Source of the DNA: a virus
IMG/VR virus record: IMGVR_UViG_3300032360_000050
Span: 1 to 24,118 of that record
Direction: 5' to 3' (one strand)
Length of the DNA: 24,118 nucleotides
Below are positions 1 to 8,408 of the stretch, one piece after another. The position numbers were made by a program, and so were the translations under genes. Numbering within the stretch: the stretch's first letter is position 1; every line of letters starts with the position of its first letter. The notes under the pieces are model-generated. The model was not told the DNA's origin. It saw only the letters and a list, made by a program, of their open reading frames with translations, and ran no database searches.

Positions 1-240
1 TCTCAATATGCAGGTGCTGGCGTACCAGGTAGTGATACAGGTAACGGTGGTAATGGATCAAACGGTTGTGCATTAACAGGTGCAGACGTTGTTCCAACAG
101 GCTCAAGTATTAATTCAAGTTATACAATGACATTAGGTAGTGAGAATATGAGTAATGCAACTGATAATGTTGTATTAGTTAGAATTGCACTAGCAACTGG
201 CAAACAAATTACAAGTCTATCAATAGGAGAAGCTAGTTAA
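1..240 (+). CDS. Partial structural-like protein, C-terminal 79 residues
   Basis: Frame 1 is open from the window edge to a TAA at 238-240, giving 79 residues. The visible part is rich in Gly, Asn, Ser and Thr and has no charged catalytic-looking motif, as in C-terminal parts of phage fibre or collar proteins. The stop overlaps the next ATG (TAATG at 238-242), so the two genes are translationally coupled. The start and most of the protein lie outside the window. The structural role is inferred from composition and from the run of fibre genes that follows. Confidence 0.6.
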   Translation, partial: SQYAGAGVPGSDTGNGGNGSNGCALTGADVVPTGSSINSSYTMTLGSENMSNATDNVVLVRIALATGKQITSLSIGEAS

Positions 241-1814
241 TGGCAATCTCGGATAATCAAAAATTAGATTATTTATTTAAGAAGGTCGGGTTCGGCGCTT
301 CTAAAACAGATACTGTTTTTAATAAATTAGCGGCCAACGAAAGCATACCAAGTCCACTTTTATTACGTGGTGATAAAGTTTGGGCAGAAGCAGGTAGTAT
401 TCCAGCAGTAAAACCTGGAACAACAAGTGGTGTAGTAACTTTACAATCAGCAGTAGAAGCAACAGCAGATATTACTGCATCAACTAATAGAACTTGGAAA
501 ACAGGAATTACAGATTGGGTTCCAACAGAATTTGGTAGTACTTACTTAGTAAATGTTTATGTTCACACTGCCGGTGATGCGGCAGGTGCTGAAAGTTTAA
601 GCAACAAAGTATTTACTACTGGTAGTGGTAACGACGATGAATGGTTCTTTGATTACCAAAGTGGTGTATTAAACTTTATTGGTGATAACTTACCTAATGG
701 TGTAAACTTTACTGGTAAAAGCGTTTATATTACAGGTGCTACATATACTGGACTATTTGGAGTAGGTTCAAGTAGTGATATAAGCAACTTACAATCACAA
801 ATAGATGACATACTATCAAATACAGATCCAGCAACACTAGATTCATTAACAGAAATTGTAACTGCATTTCAAACAGCAGATGGAACGTTTGCTACATCAA
901 CTGAGCTAGCCAACATAAACACCGCTATAAGAAGCGATTTAGCACTTACAGTTGAAGAAATAAACGATCCAGTCACTAACGTAAGTGTAGCAAATGTAAC
1001 AGGACTAAAATTTGATGTAGATGGTGGTTTTGCACTAACAGACAATAGTGATGGTACAGTTACAATTACACTTGAGTCAACATTTAAAACGTGGCATGTC
1101 TATGATACTGCAACAGATACAATATCAACTGATATTGTTGCATCAGGTGTTGATGAAATTGATATACGTGCTGGTAATAACATTACAATTACTCCAGTTA
1201 CTACTCCAGGTTCACAAGGGATAACAATTGCTAGTGATATTAGTGATTTATTAGACCTTAGTATTAGTGATGGTACAGTTGGACAAGTATTACAAACAGA
1301 TGGTAATGGTAACTTCTCGTTTACAAATAATAGTATTACATCTAACTCTATTCCTACTTCTCAAGCATTTACAGGAGATGGATCAACAGTTGATTACACA
1401 TTAACAGACTCACCAGCAGATGAAGAATCTATAGACGTTTATGTAAATGATGTTTTGCAACGTCCTAGCATATACTCATTAGTCGGAACAACATTAACCT
1501 TTAATGAAACTCCTGCTAATGCTGATGAGATTTATGTTAAGTATAGATATCCAAATGCAACAAATGTAAGTTTAGTAAATAACTCTGTAGAAAACCAACA
1601 CTTAAATTTGATATATACTAGTAACCAGTATACAGGAACTACAGCAACACAATATACTATTCAAACTGGTCATACAGTTCATAGTGTATTAGTTATAGTT
1701 AATGGATTAATTCTTAATCCAACCGAGTATAGTGTTAATGGCGCAACGTTAACAATAAGTAGTTTTACACCAATAGTTAGCGACGTTATTGACTTTAGAT
1801 ATCTTCCAATTTAG
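240..1814 (+). CDS. Virion structural / tail-fibre-like protein, 524 aa
   Basis: The start at 240 overlaps the previous stop and has an AGGAG Shine-Dalgarno at 225-229. The N-terminus (about residues 1-55, beginning MAISDNQKLDYLFKKVGFG) resembles a conserved start I associate with marine T4-like phage structural proteins. Residues about 195-225 (DPATLDSLTEIVTAF) are a variant of the LDTLNELAAAL module found in three later fibre genes. The C-terminal third holds two related beta-rich modules, about 374-440 and 468-524, each with a TGxxxTxYT start followed by a VYVNDVLQRPSIY or VIVNGLILNPTEY type segment. Such modules are common in phage fibre and baseplate-appendage proteins. No enzymatic motif is visible. 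The exact position in the virion cannot be told. Confidence 0.75.
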   Translation: MAISDNQKLDYLFKKVGFGASKTDTVFNKLAANESIPSPLLLRGDKVWAEAGSIPAVKPGTTSGVVTLQSAVEATADITASTNRTWKTGITDWVPTEFGSTYLVNVYVHTAGDAAGAESLSNKVFTTGSGNDDEWFFDYQSGVLNFIGDNLPNGVNFTGKSVYITGATYTGLFGVGSSSDISNLQSQIDDILSNTDPATLDSLTEIVTAFQTADGTFATSTELANINTAIRSDLALTVEEINDPVTNVSVANVTGLKFDVDGGFALTDNSDGTVTITLESTFKTWHVYDTATDTISTDIVASGVDEIDIRAGNNITITPVTTPGSQGITIASDISDLLDLSISDGTVGQVLQTDGNGNFSFTNNSITSNSIPTSQAFTGDGSTVDYTLTDSPADEESIDVYVNDVLQRPSIYSLVGTTLTFNETPANADEIYVKYRYPNATNVSLVNNSVENQHLNLIYTSNQYTGTTATQYTIQTGHTVHSVLVIVNGLILNPTEYSVNGATLTISSFTPIVSDVIDFRYLPI

Positions 1815-1827
1815 AAGATATTTTTTT
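1798..1827 (+). terminator. Rho-independent terminator at the end of the 524-aa gene
   Basis: A perfect 8-bp stem (ATATCTTC 1799-1806 with GAAGATAT 1814-1821) around a 7-nt loop is followed by a T run at 1821-1827. The stem overlaps the stop codon TAG at 1812-1814. This would end transcription of the upstream structural operon and isolate the 871-aa fibre gene. Confidence 0.8.
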
Positions 1828-1868
1828 AAAATCCTAGTTATCAAATAAGTTAATTCCACTCAAATATA

Positions 1869-1877
1869 GGTAAATAC
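1869..1877 (+). promoter_or_regulatory. T4-late-like promoter box, degenerate (GGTAAATAC)
   Basis: GGTAAATAC matches most of the GATAAATAC form found before 6061 and 19961 and resembles the T4 late box TATAAATA. It lies between the terminator ending at 1827 and the fibre ATG at 2037. If used, it gives an unusually long leader of about 150 nt. The second base departs from the motif, so this is a candidate only. Confidence 0.4.
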
Positions 1878-1905
1878 ATTGCATAGGTTCTTATGGCCCT
1901 GTGTA

Positions 1906-2024
1906 GTAAGTATGTTTATAAGAAAAGAATTTTAATCATACTTGCGTAGTGTTAAATGTGGGGTTCATATACCACACTTAACATCTTCCTTATATCTATT
2001 ATAAGGAATCAAATATATTTGATT
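1906..2024 (+). promoter_or_regulatory. Structured leader: series of inverted repeats before the 871-aa fibre gene
   Basis: The 222-nt gap before the ATG at 2037 has no gene but four inverted repeats. They are GTAAGTATG 1906-1914 with CATACTTGC 1937-1945 (one wobble), a 13-bp stem 1949-1961 with 1972-1984 (one mismatch, one terminal wobble), a perfect 9-bp hairpin TTCCTTATA 1986-1994 with 2000-2008, and a perfect 18-bp palindrome 2007-2024. The last two share two bases, and the palindrome ends next to the GGAG Shine-Dalgarno at 2025-2028. This arrangement would suit translational control, but the function is inferred. Confidence 0.5.
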
Positions 2025-2036
2025 GGAGAAATCTAT

Positions 2037-4652
2037 ATGGCTTTTAGACAAATTAAAACTCCTGCTCTTGCAGATCAGGCAGTTATCACAGCCAAGCTAG
2101 ACGTTACAGCAGTTTCAGGCCACTCAGCTGTTACATCACTTATTGGAGCAGACGAACTAATGGTTCATGATTCAGCGAACGGTGCTTTGAAAAAAATCAC
2201 CTCAGCTAATCTAATTGGTTCTTATGATTCTGATGATTTAGGTGAAGGTTCAACTAACCAATACTTTACAGACGCACGTGTGCGTACTTCAGTAGATAGT
2301 TACTTATCAGGCGGAACAGGTGTTGCGGTTGCAAGTGGTGCTATTTCAATTGGTCAGGCTGTTGCTACTACATCAAACGTTACGTTTAACAACGTAGCAG
2401 TTGACGGTACATTAACAACAGACGACATCACGGCAGCTACAGTAACAGCTTCTGGTAACATGATTGTTGGTGGTAACTTAACAGTTCAAGGTACAACTAC
2501 ATCAGTTAACTCAACAACAGTTGAAATTTCTGATAACATTCTAGTACTAAACAAAGACGCAACAAGTGGTATAATAGACGCAGGTATCACAGTTGAACGT
2601 GGATCAGATGGCGACAAGTCGTTTATCTGGGACGAAACAAATGACCGTTGGTCAACAGGTGGCGAATCACTTGCGGCGGCATTAATTGGTACAGTAGTTG
2701 GTAATGTAACTGGAACAGTTTCTAGTATTGCTAACCACGACACTGATGATTTATCAGAAGGCTCAGCAAACCTATATTGGACACAAGCACGTTTCAATAC
2801 AGCAATTGCAGCGGCTGACACTGATTCATTATCAGAAGGTTCAACAAACCTTTATTACACAGACGCTCGTGCAAATTCAGCATTTGATACACGTCTGGCA
2901 ACAAAGACATCAGACAACCTAACTGAAGGTTCGACTAACTTATACTTTACAACAGCTCGTGCAAACGCAGTTATTGCTGGAGCATCAGTTGGTGATCTTT
3001 CAGACGTTGATATTTCAAGTATTGCAGACGGTAACACAATCGTTTGGGATAATGGTAACTCAACATTTACAACAGCTGATCACTTTGATATGACAGACTT
3101 TAATGCGGCAATTGCGGCATTAGACACAAATGATATTGCTGAAGGTACAAACTTGTACTTTACAACAGCAAGAGCACGTAGCTCAATAAGTGCAGGCGGT
3201 TCGTTGGCATATAATTCAACAACTGGTGTTATGTCTTATACAGAGCGTACAAACTCAGCAATTGAGACGTTAGCACGTGGTGCCCTTTCGGCAACAGGTG
3301 ATTTAACTTATAACTCAGCTACTGGTGCGTTTGGTGTAGTAACATTTAAAAATGCAGATTGGGATACCCGTCTTGCAACAAAAACTACTGACAACCTTGC
3401 AGAAGGTTCAAGTAACCTATATTACACAGATGCACGTGTTGCATCGTACTTAGGTACAAACTCATATGCTACAGAAACATATGTAGATGCTGCTGTTACA
3501 GCAGTTATCGACGCGGCTCCAGCGGCTCTAGATACATTGAACGAACTAGCTGCATCATTAAATGATGACGCTAACTTCGCAGGTACAATGACAACAAATC
3601 TAGCAACGAAACTAGCTTTAGCTGGTGGAACAATGGCTGGAAACATTGCTATGGGTAGTAACTTAATCACAGGTCTTGCAGCTCCGATAGCAGGCGGTGA
3701 TGCGGCTAACAAAACTTATGTTGATGGTCAAGTTTCAACAATTAACAGCACAATCTCAGGCTTAGATACTGACGACGTTGCAGAAGGTTCAAACTTATAT
3801 TGGACATCAGCACGTGGTATAGTAGTAGCAGATGCACGTATTGCTTTAGCAAACGTTGGAGATCTTGCAGACGTTAACACTACAGGTGCAGCGGCTGATA
3901 AGTTCTTAAAATATAATGGTAGTGCTTGGGTAGTTGGCGACGCGGCAGCAGCAATATTAGAATTGTCTGACGTATCTGATACTACATTTACAGCAAAAGC
4001 TGATTATGTTTTACAAGTTAATGCCGGTGCAACTGGTATGTCTCTTGTAGATCCAGCAGTAGTTGTATGGGGAAGTCAGAATCGTATAGTAATAAACGGT
4101 TCAGGCGTAGCAACTTACTCACTAGGCTTCACAGGCTCACAAAGCCATGCTCATGTGTTTGTAGGTGGTGTTATTCAAGACCCAGCAACTCACTATACTA
4201 TTACTGGTTCATCAATTACATTTACGGCAAACATTCCAGCAGGAACGCAAGCGGTTGTAATTAACCCAGCAGTAGCTTCAGTACCAGTATTACAGTCCGG
4301 TTCTGTAACATCAACTCAAATCGCAGGTACAGACGTTAAAGCGTATGTACAAGGATCTGACGTTGCTGTAACAGGCGCAACTACAATTGATACTTTTGCA
4401 GGCGGAACATACCGTTCAGCAAAATATATCATGCAAGTTGACGACGGTGCAGGTAATTACGAATCAAGAGAAGCATTAGTTGTACACGATGGTACGACTG
4501 CATACATCACAGAATTTGCAATGGTTTATACCGGATCAGATTTAATTGGTGATGCAAGTGTTACTATGTCGGGCAGCGATGTTCTATTACAGTATACACC
4601 AACAACAGGATCAGCAACAGTGAAAGTTATTGCAACTTACATTGATGTGTAA
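2037..4652 (+). CDS. Large repetitive tail fibre protein, 871 aa
   Basis: I chose ATG 2037 because GGAG lies 8 nt upstream and the protein then begins MAFRQIKTPAL, like the neighbouring fibre genes. The in-frame ATG at 1956 would put 27 unrelated residues in front and lies inside the hairpin leader. Residues about 161-205 contain EISDNILVLNKD...DAGITVERGS, a module seen in marine T4-like fibres. Seven copies of a D-x-D-D-L-x-E-G-S-T-N-L-Y-x-T-x-A-R motif run from residue 64 to about 595. One LDTLNELAASLNDDANF module and a C-terminal beta module (VFVGGVIQDPATHY) follow. There is no S74 chaperone, unlike the next fibre gene. It is probably a trimeric fibre; its receptor is unknown. Confidence 0.8.
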   Translation: MAFRQIKTPALADQAVITAKLDVTAVSGHSAVTSLIGADELMVHDSANGALKKITSANLIGSYDSDDLGEGSTNQYFTDARVRTSVDSYLSGGTGVAVASGAISIGQAVATTSNVTFNNVAVDGTLTTDDITAATVTASGNMIVGGNLTVQGTTTSVNSTTVEISDNILVLNKDATSGIIDAGITVERGSDGDKSFIWDETNDRWSTGGESLAAALIGTVVGNVTGTVSSIANHDTDDLSEGSANLYWTQARFNTAIAAADTDSLSEGSTNLYYTDARANSAFDTRLATKTSDNLTEGSTNLYFTTARANAVIAGASVGDLSDVDISSIADGNTIVWDNGNSTFTTADHFDMTDFNAAIAALDTNDIAEGTNLYFTTARARSSISAGGSLAYNSTTGVMSYTERTNSAIETLARGALSATGDLTYNSATGAFGVVTFKNADWDTRLATKTTDNLAEGSSNLYYTDARVASYLGTNSYATETYVDAAVTAVIDAAPAALDTLNELAASLNDDANFAGTMTTNLATKLALAGGTMAGNIAMGSNLITGLAAPIAGGDAANKTYVDGQVSTINSTISGLDTDDVAEGSNLYWTSARGIVVADARIALANVGDLADVNTTGAAADKFLKYNGSAWVVGDAAAAILELSDVSDTTFTAKADYVLQVNAGATGMSLVDPAVVVWGSQNRIVINGSGVATYSLGFTGSQSHAHVFVGGVIQDPATHYTITGSSITFTANIPAGTQAVVINPAVASVPVLQSGSVTSTQIAGTDVKAYVQGSDVAVTGATTIDTFAGGTYRSAKYIMQVDDGAGNYESREALVVHDGTTAYITEFAMVYTGSDLIGDASVTMSGSDVLLQYTPTTGSATVKVIATYIDV
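2226..3830 (+). repeat. Seven degenerate copies of a fibre motif (EGSTNLYxTxAR) within the 871-aa gene
   Basis: Copies begin near 2226, 2736, 2814, 2907, 3120, 3385 and 3760. Examples are DDLGEGSTNQYFTDAR, DNLTEGSTNLYFTTAR and DDVAEGSNLYWTSAR. Spacing varies, so this is a dispersed protein-level repeat and not a DNA tandem array. Two further copies lie in the fibre gene at 8409 (near 8569 and 8863). The invariant core is E-G-x-N-L-Y-x-T-x-A-R. Confidence 0.8.
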
Positions 4653-4677
4653 TCTAAATTAAGAAGGAGTCAATAAA

Positions 4678-5958
4678 ATGGCACAAAGAAAATTTATAAT
4701 TGACGGTGGTTTTAAAACTGACGATGCTTCTGAGCTATTAGCCAACTTAACAATGGGTGGCACAATCGACATGGCAGATAACAAATTGCTTAATGTTGCG
4801 ACACCTACAGCAGCTGGTGACGGAGCTTCAATGAGCTACGTCGACGCTCAAGTAGCAGCCCTAGTCAATGGTGCGCCAGGCGCATTAGACACGTTGAACG
4901 AACTCGCGGCAGCTATGGCTGACGATGCGGCGTTCAGTGCAACGGTTACAAACAGTCTTGCTTTAAAGTCGGACATTACATATGTTGATGCTCAAATTAC
5001 AGCAACAGAAGGATATGCGGATACAGCAGACGTAGCTAGTGCATTAACTATTAATACAGCATGGGCAGCGGCCGATACTGCTATTAATACAGCATGGGCA
5101 GCGGCAGACGTTGTAGTAACAAATGCATTGCACGCTTATGCTGATACAGCAGAAGCAGATGCAATTTCTACAGCGGCAGCAGACGCAACTTCTAAAGCAA
5201 ATGCAGCCCAAGCGGCAGCAGAAGCAACAGCAGTAGCGGCAGACGCAGTTGTTAGTACAGCTTATATAGCGGCAGACGCAGTTGTAACTACTGCATTGCA
5301 CACTTATGCAGATACAGCAGAAGCAGACGCTATTTCTACAGCGGCAGCAGACGCAACTTCTAAAGCAAATGCAGCCCAAGCGGCAGCAGAAGCAACAGCA
5401 AGTGCAGATGCATCAGCTAAAGTAGCGGCACTAGTAGATTCAGCTCCAGGTACACTGGATACGTTGAACGAACTAGCGGCAGCACTAGGCGATGACGCAA
5501 ACTATGCAGCATCAGTAACATCAGCTATTTCAGCGGCACAAACTGCAGCTCAAAACTATGCAGATGCAAATGATGCGAACGACAATACAACTTACACAGC
5601 CGGCAACGGTATGACGTTAAGTGGTACTGAGTTCTTAATGAGTGGTTCATATACTGGTAGCTTTACAGCAACTGGTGATATTACTGCTTATTCCGATGAG
5701 AGCTTGAAAACTAATATTCAAGTAATTGACGGTGCATTAGGTAGAGTTGAAGCAATCCGTGGTGTAACTTTTGATCGTATTGAAGACGGTTCAACCTCAA
5801 CAGGTGTTGTGGCACATGAACTTGAAGCAGTACTTCCAGAAGCGGTTCATACAGACGTTAACGGACTTAAGAGTGTTGCTTATGGTAACATTACAGGTCT
5901 ATTAATTGAAGCTGTTAAAGAACTTTCAGCACAAGTAGCAGAACTTAAAGCTAAGTAA
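4678..5958 (+). CDS. Tail fibre with C-terminal S74 intramolecular chaperone, 426 aa
   Basis: The start has AAGGAG about 9 nt upstream and the gene follows the previous fibre by 25 nt with no terminator, so the two are probably cotranscribed. Residues about 55-90 and 245-280 carry LDTLNELAAAM/L modules, and residues 142-185 and 198-241 are a long Ala-rich repeat (YADTAEADAISTAAADATSK). The C-terminus is an endosialidase-type (Peptidase S74) chaperone: AYSDESLKTNI places Ser339 with Lys344 five residues on, the spacing known for the Ser-Lys pair that cleaves just before the Ser. The remaining 88 residues (TGVVAHELEAVLPEAV...VAYGNITGLLIEAVKEL) are typical of the domain. The mature fibre would be residues 1-338, folded as a trimer before release of the chaperone. 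Confidence 0.88.
   Translation: MAQRKFIIDGGFKTDDASELLANLTMGGTIDMADNKLLNVATPTAAGDGASMSYVDAQVAALVNGAPGALDTLNELAAAMADDAAFSATVTNSLALKSDITYVDAQITATEGYADTADVASALTINTAWAAADTAINTAWAAADVVVTNALHAYADTAEADAISTAAADATSKANAAQAAAEATAVAADAVVSTAYIAADAVVTTALHTYADTAEADAISTAAADATSKANAAQAAAEATASADASAKVAALVDSAPGTLDTLNELAAALGDDANYAASVTSAISAAQTAAQNYADANDANDNTTYTAGNGMTLSGTEFLMSGSYTGSFTATGDITAYSDESLKTNIQVIDGALGRVEAIRGVTFDRIEDGSTSTGVVAHELEAVLPEAVHTDVNGLKSVAYGNITGLLIEAVKELSAQVAELKAK
5101..5400 (+). repeat. 132-bp direct repeat pair within the Ala-rich fibre region
   Basis: Positions 5101-5232 and 5269-5400 are near-identical over most of their length, with a period of 168 bp (56 codons). They encode YADTAEADAISTAAADATSKANAA-type sequence twice. 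The second halves are almost base-for-base identical, which suggests recent duplication or gene conversion. A shorter, more diverged third copy is in the fibre gene at 8409 (about 8707-8778). Confidence 0.85.
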
Positions 5959-5980
5959 TTATTTAATTACAAAACAATCA

Positions 5981-6007
5981 AGCAGGGTAGAAATGCCCTG
6001 CTTTTTT
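5981..6007 (+). terminator. Rho-independent terminator after the first S74 fibre gene
   Basis: A GC-rich 7-bp perfect stem AGCAGGG (5981-5987) with CCCTGCT (5996-6002) encloses an 8-nt loop and is followed by six T (6002-6007). It begins 22 nt after the stop at 5958 and separates the two-gene fibre operon from the next promoter. Confidence 0.92.
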
Positions 6008-6026
6008 ATGACTTATAGTTCAATTA

Positions 6027-6035
6027 GATAAATAC
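6027..6035 (+). promoter_or_regulatory. T4-late-like promoter box GATAAATAC
   Basis: GATAAATAC lies 25 nt before the ATG at 6061 and 19 nt after a strong terminator, where a new promoter is needed. The same box recurs at 19932 and, on the minus strand, at 15519. It resembles the T4 late promoter TATAAATA read by the gp55 sigma factor. Confidence 0.65.
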
Positions 6036-6060
6036 TAATATAATTAAAGGAATTTATCAT

Positions 6061-8328
6061 ATGGCTTTTAGAGGAATACAATCAACTAACATAATAAGTA
6101 CAGAGGTTGGGTTTACTGACCCACTTCTTATACTGAACAAAGACGGATCATCTGCGGTTGATGTTGGATTTTTAGGTAAAATAGGAGCTACATCATATGC
6201 AGGTCTTGTTAAAGATAGCAGTACAGATGAGTTTCTTTTAATAAATTCAATTAGTTTGGGATCAACCTCAGTTAATAGTGTTGATGCCACAGATTTAAGT
6301 TTAGTAAAAGGTGATCTTACAGCAGGTGCAATTACAGCAACTTCTTTTACTGGAGATGGTTCTGCCTTAACAGGTACTCCTGATACAAATACAACATATA
6401 CAAGTTCAGATTTTACACATGATGATTTAACTGGCTTTGTTGCTAACGAACATATTGATTGGACATCAGCATCAGCAGGTACTATACATGCTAGTAATTA
6501 CACAGATACAGATACTACATATTCAGTAGGCGATGGTGGCTTAACTCAAAATAACTTTACGACTACATTAAAGAATAAATTAGATACTATTGAGTATTCA
6601 GCAGACGCAACTGATACAGCAAATGTAACTTCGGCTGGTGCATTAATGACAACTGGCGGAACTATGTCAAGCAATCTTAATATGGGTGTTAATGAAATTA
6701 TTCTTGCTGATAATGGTCAAATACAACTTGGTGATTCTCAAGATATGTTAATTTACCACGATGCCTCTCATAGTTGTATTCAAGATAATGGAACAGGAAA
6801 TCTAACATTAAAATCTAATGGTGCTGGTATAAACTTTCAAAAAGGTGATAGTGAAACAATGTGTTCAATGGCTACTGATGGCCCAGTAACTCTTTATTAT
6901 AATAATGAAGGTAAACTAGCCACAACTGCTACTGGTGTAACTGTAACAGGAACTGTAGGTGCAACAGCATTTACTGGAGATGGTTCTGCTTTAACTGGTA
7001 TAAGTGCTGTTGATTGGACACAAGCATCAGCAGGAACTATTCATGCCAGTAATTACACAGATACAAACACAACATACACAGCAGGCACAGGATTAACATT
7101 AACTGGTACAACGTTCTCAATGACAGACCCAATAGTATCCTCAGTTGATGACGCAGACGTTGATAGTGCAGGTGGTGGTAATCAAACTATTGTCGTTACA
7201 GGATCAAATTTTACTGCTGGTGGCGTTATATCGTTTGTTGGTTCATCTGCTAGTTTTGATGCGGCAACAACAACATATAATAGTGCTACACAAGTTACAG
7301 CAGTCTCACCAAAATCATCTTTCTTAAATGCACAAGAACCTTATGCAGTTAAATTTACTAGTATTTCTGGCCGAACTGGACAATCGTCAGGAGTAATTTA
7401 TGTTGATAATGCTCCAACTTGGAGTACTACAGCAGGAAATGTTGCTGATGTAATTGAATCTGCCGCTATAACTAATGTTCAACTAACAGCAACAGACCCA
7501 GAAGGTGATGCAGTTACTTATTCAGAAACTACTTCAAATTTATCTGGAGCAGGATTATCTTTATCATCTGCTGGTGTAATTTCTGGCACAACAGGTGCAG
7601 TAGGTTCACATACTACTACTTCATTTGATGTACGAGCAACTGCGGGTTCTAAAACTACAGACAGAACATTTAATGTTATAACAAGAAATCTGACTACAAG
7701 TGCTTTATTATGGGATGCAACCTCTGTTGGCAATCTGGATTTCTCTGAGAGTACTAATGGTCCTGGTTTGGTGGATCAGGCTGGTAATGCAATATCAGTG
7801 ACTACTGCTGTTACTATTAGCAATGTAGATGGTGCTTCAGGTACTTTAGCAAATATGAATTTAAAAGCCGATTCAACAAGAATGTCAACGCATTATAATA
7901 ATGTTAATCTGAAAAACTTTGGTAATACTTTTTGGAGTACATCAATTCATGGCCACACCGTAACTAATAATAGTGGTTGGTGGGGTATTTATACAGGATC
8001 TATGGAACCCAAAATATGGACGACCTATGATGCAGGTGCAAATCCAACTTTTAAATTCAGAAGATTAACAGGAGAATGGACTTGGAGAAGCGGTAGTATG
8101 GTCTTTACAATATATGGAACTAATAATATTTCTGCGGTTAATGATGGTGCTACTTTTAGCAATACGAATTTAACTCAACTTTTTACTGTAACAAACCATA
8201 CAGCACAAACTTTTGACACAGGATATTGGACCGGAGATTTTTATAGGTACTATGTGTTTCACTTAACAGGTACTAGTGGTTATGACTGGGGATTAGATGC
8301 GTGTAAATGGTATGGAGATTACTATTAA
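6061..8328 (+). CDS. Tail fibre with IPT/Ig-like domains, 755 aa
   Basis: The start has AAGGA about 9 nt upstream, and the protein begins MAFRGIQ like other fibres here. Residues 1-345 hold common marine phage fibre modules: FTGDGSALTG twice, WTSASAGTIHASNYTDT twice, and a GDSQDMLIYHDASHSCIQDNGTGNL segment. After a TYTAGTGLTL joint at about 338-347 the protein departs from the S74 fibres. Residues 361-448 look like an IPT/TIG-type domain (VVTGSNFTAGGVISFVG). Residues 449-543 look like an Ig/cadherin-like domain (APTWST, TATDPEGDAVTYS). Residues 544-755 are an aromatic-rich C-terminal domain that I do not recognise. No S74 chaperone is present. The C-terminal domain is the likely receptor-binding part, by position only. 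Confidence 0.8.
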   Translation: MAFRGIQSTNIISTEVGFTDPLLILNKDGSSAVDVGFLGKIGATSYAGLVKDSSTDEFLLINSISLGSTSVNSVDATDLSLVKGDLTAGAITATSFTGDGSALTGTPDTNTTYTSSDFTHDDLTGFVANEHIDWTSASAGTIHASNYTDTDTTYSVGDGGLTQNNFTTTLKNKLDTIEYSADATDTANVTSAGALMTTGGTMSSNLNMGVNEIILADNGQIQLGDSQDMLIYHDASHSCIQDNGTGNLTLKSNGAGINFQKGDSETMCSMATDGPVTLYYNNEGKLATTATGVTVTGTVGATAFTGDGSALTGISAVDWTQASAGTIHASNYTDTNTTYTAGTGLTLTGTTFSMTDPIVSSVDDADVDSAGGGNQTIVVTGSNFTAGGVISFVGSSASFDAATTTYNSATQVTAVSPKSSFLNAQEPYAVKFTSISGRTGQSSGVIYVDNAPTWSTTAGNVADVIESAAITNVQLTATDPEGDAVTYSETTSNLSGAGLSLSSAGVISGTTGAVGSHTTTSFDVRATAGSKTTDRTFNVITRNLTTSALLWDATSVGNLDFSESTNGPGLVDQAGNAISVTTAVTISNVDGASGTLANMNLKADSTRMSTHYNNVNLKNFGNTFWSTSIHGHTVTNNSGWWGIYTGSMEPKIWTTYDAGANPTFKFRRLTGEWTWRSGSMVFTIYGTNNISAVNDGATFSNTNLTQLFTVTNHTAQTFDTGYWTGDFYRYYVFHLTGTSGYDWGLDACKWYGDYY

Positions 8329-8376
8329 TACAGAAACCGAGTTAGTATCTACAAAAACTAGATAACTACTAATAAT

Positions 8377-8385
8377 CATAAATAC
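8377..8385 (+). promoter_or_regulatory. T4-late-like promoter box CATAAATAC
   Basis: CATAAATAC lies 23 nt before the ATG at 8409, the same placement as the box at 6027. Downstream is a GGAG Shine-Dalgarno. The box matches GATAAATAC in eight of nine bases. Confidence 0.6.
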
Positions 8386-8408
8386 ATTAAATAGATTGGA
8401 GAAGAGCT

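Noticed and set aside
1949-1984. Possible tRNA T-arm (GGGTTCATATACC)
   Set aside because: The G53-C61 pair needed in a T-arm is missing and no acceptor, D or anticodon arms can be built around it.
1956-2036. Upstream start adding 27 residues to the 871-aa fibre
   Set aside because: The added residues come from the hairpin leader and the ATG at 2037 has a well-placed GGAG and a typical MAF start.
2226-3830. CRISPR-like array from repeated motif
   Set aside because: The repeats are protein-level, of irregular spacing and inside a long reading frame, with no fixed spacer length or identical DNA repeat.
5044-5379. Cys-rich minus-strand open frame of 111 codons
   Set aside because: It is the antisense of the Ala-rich repeat in the fibre gene; GCA/GCG repeats read backwards give Cys and Ser codons. 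No ribosome site or sensible protein pattern.
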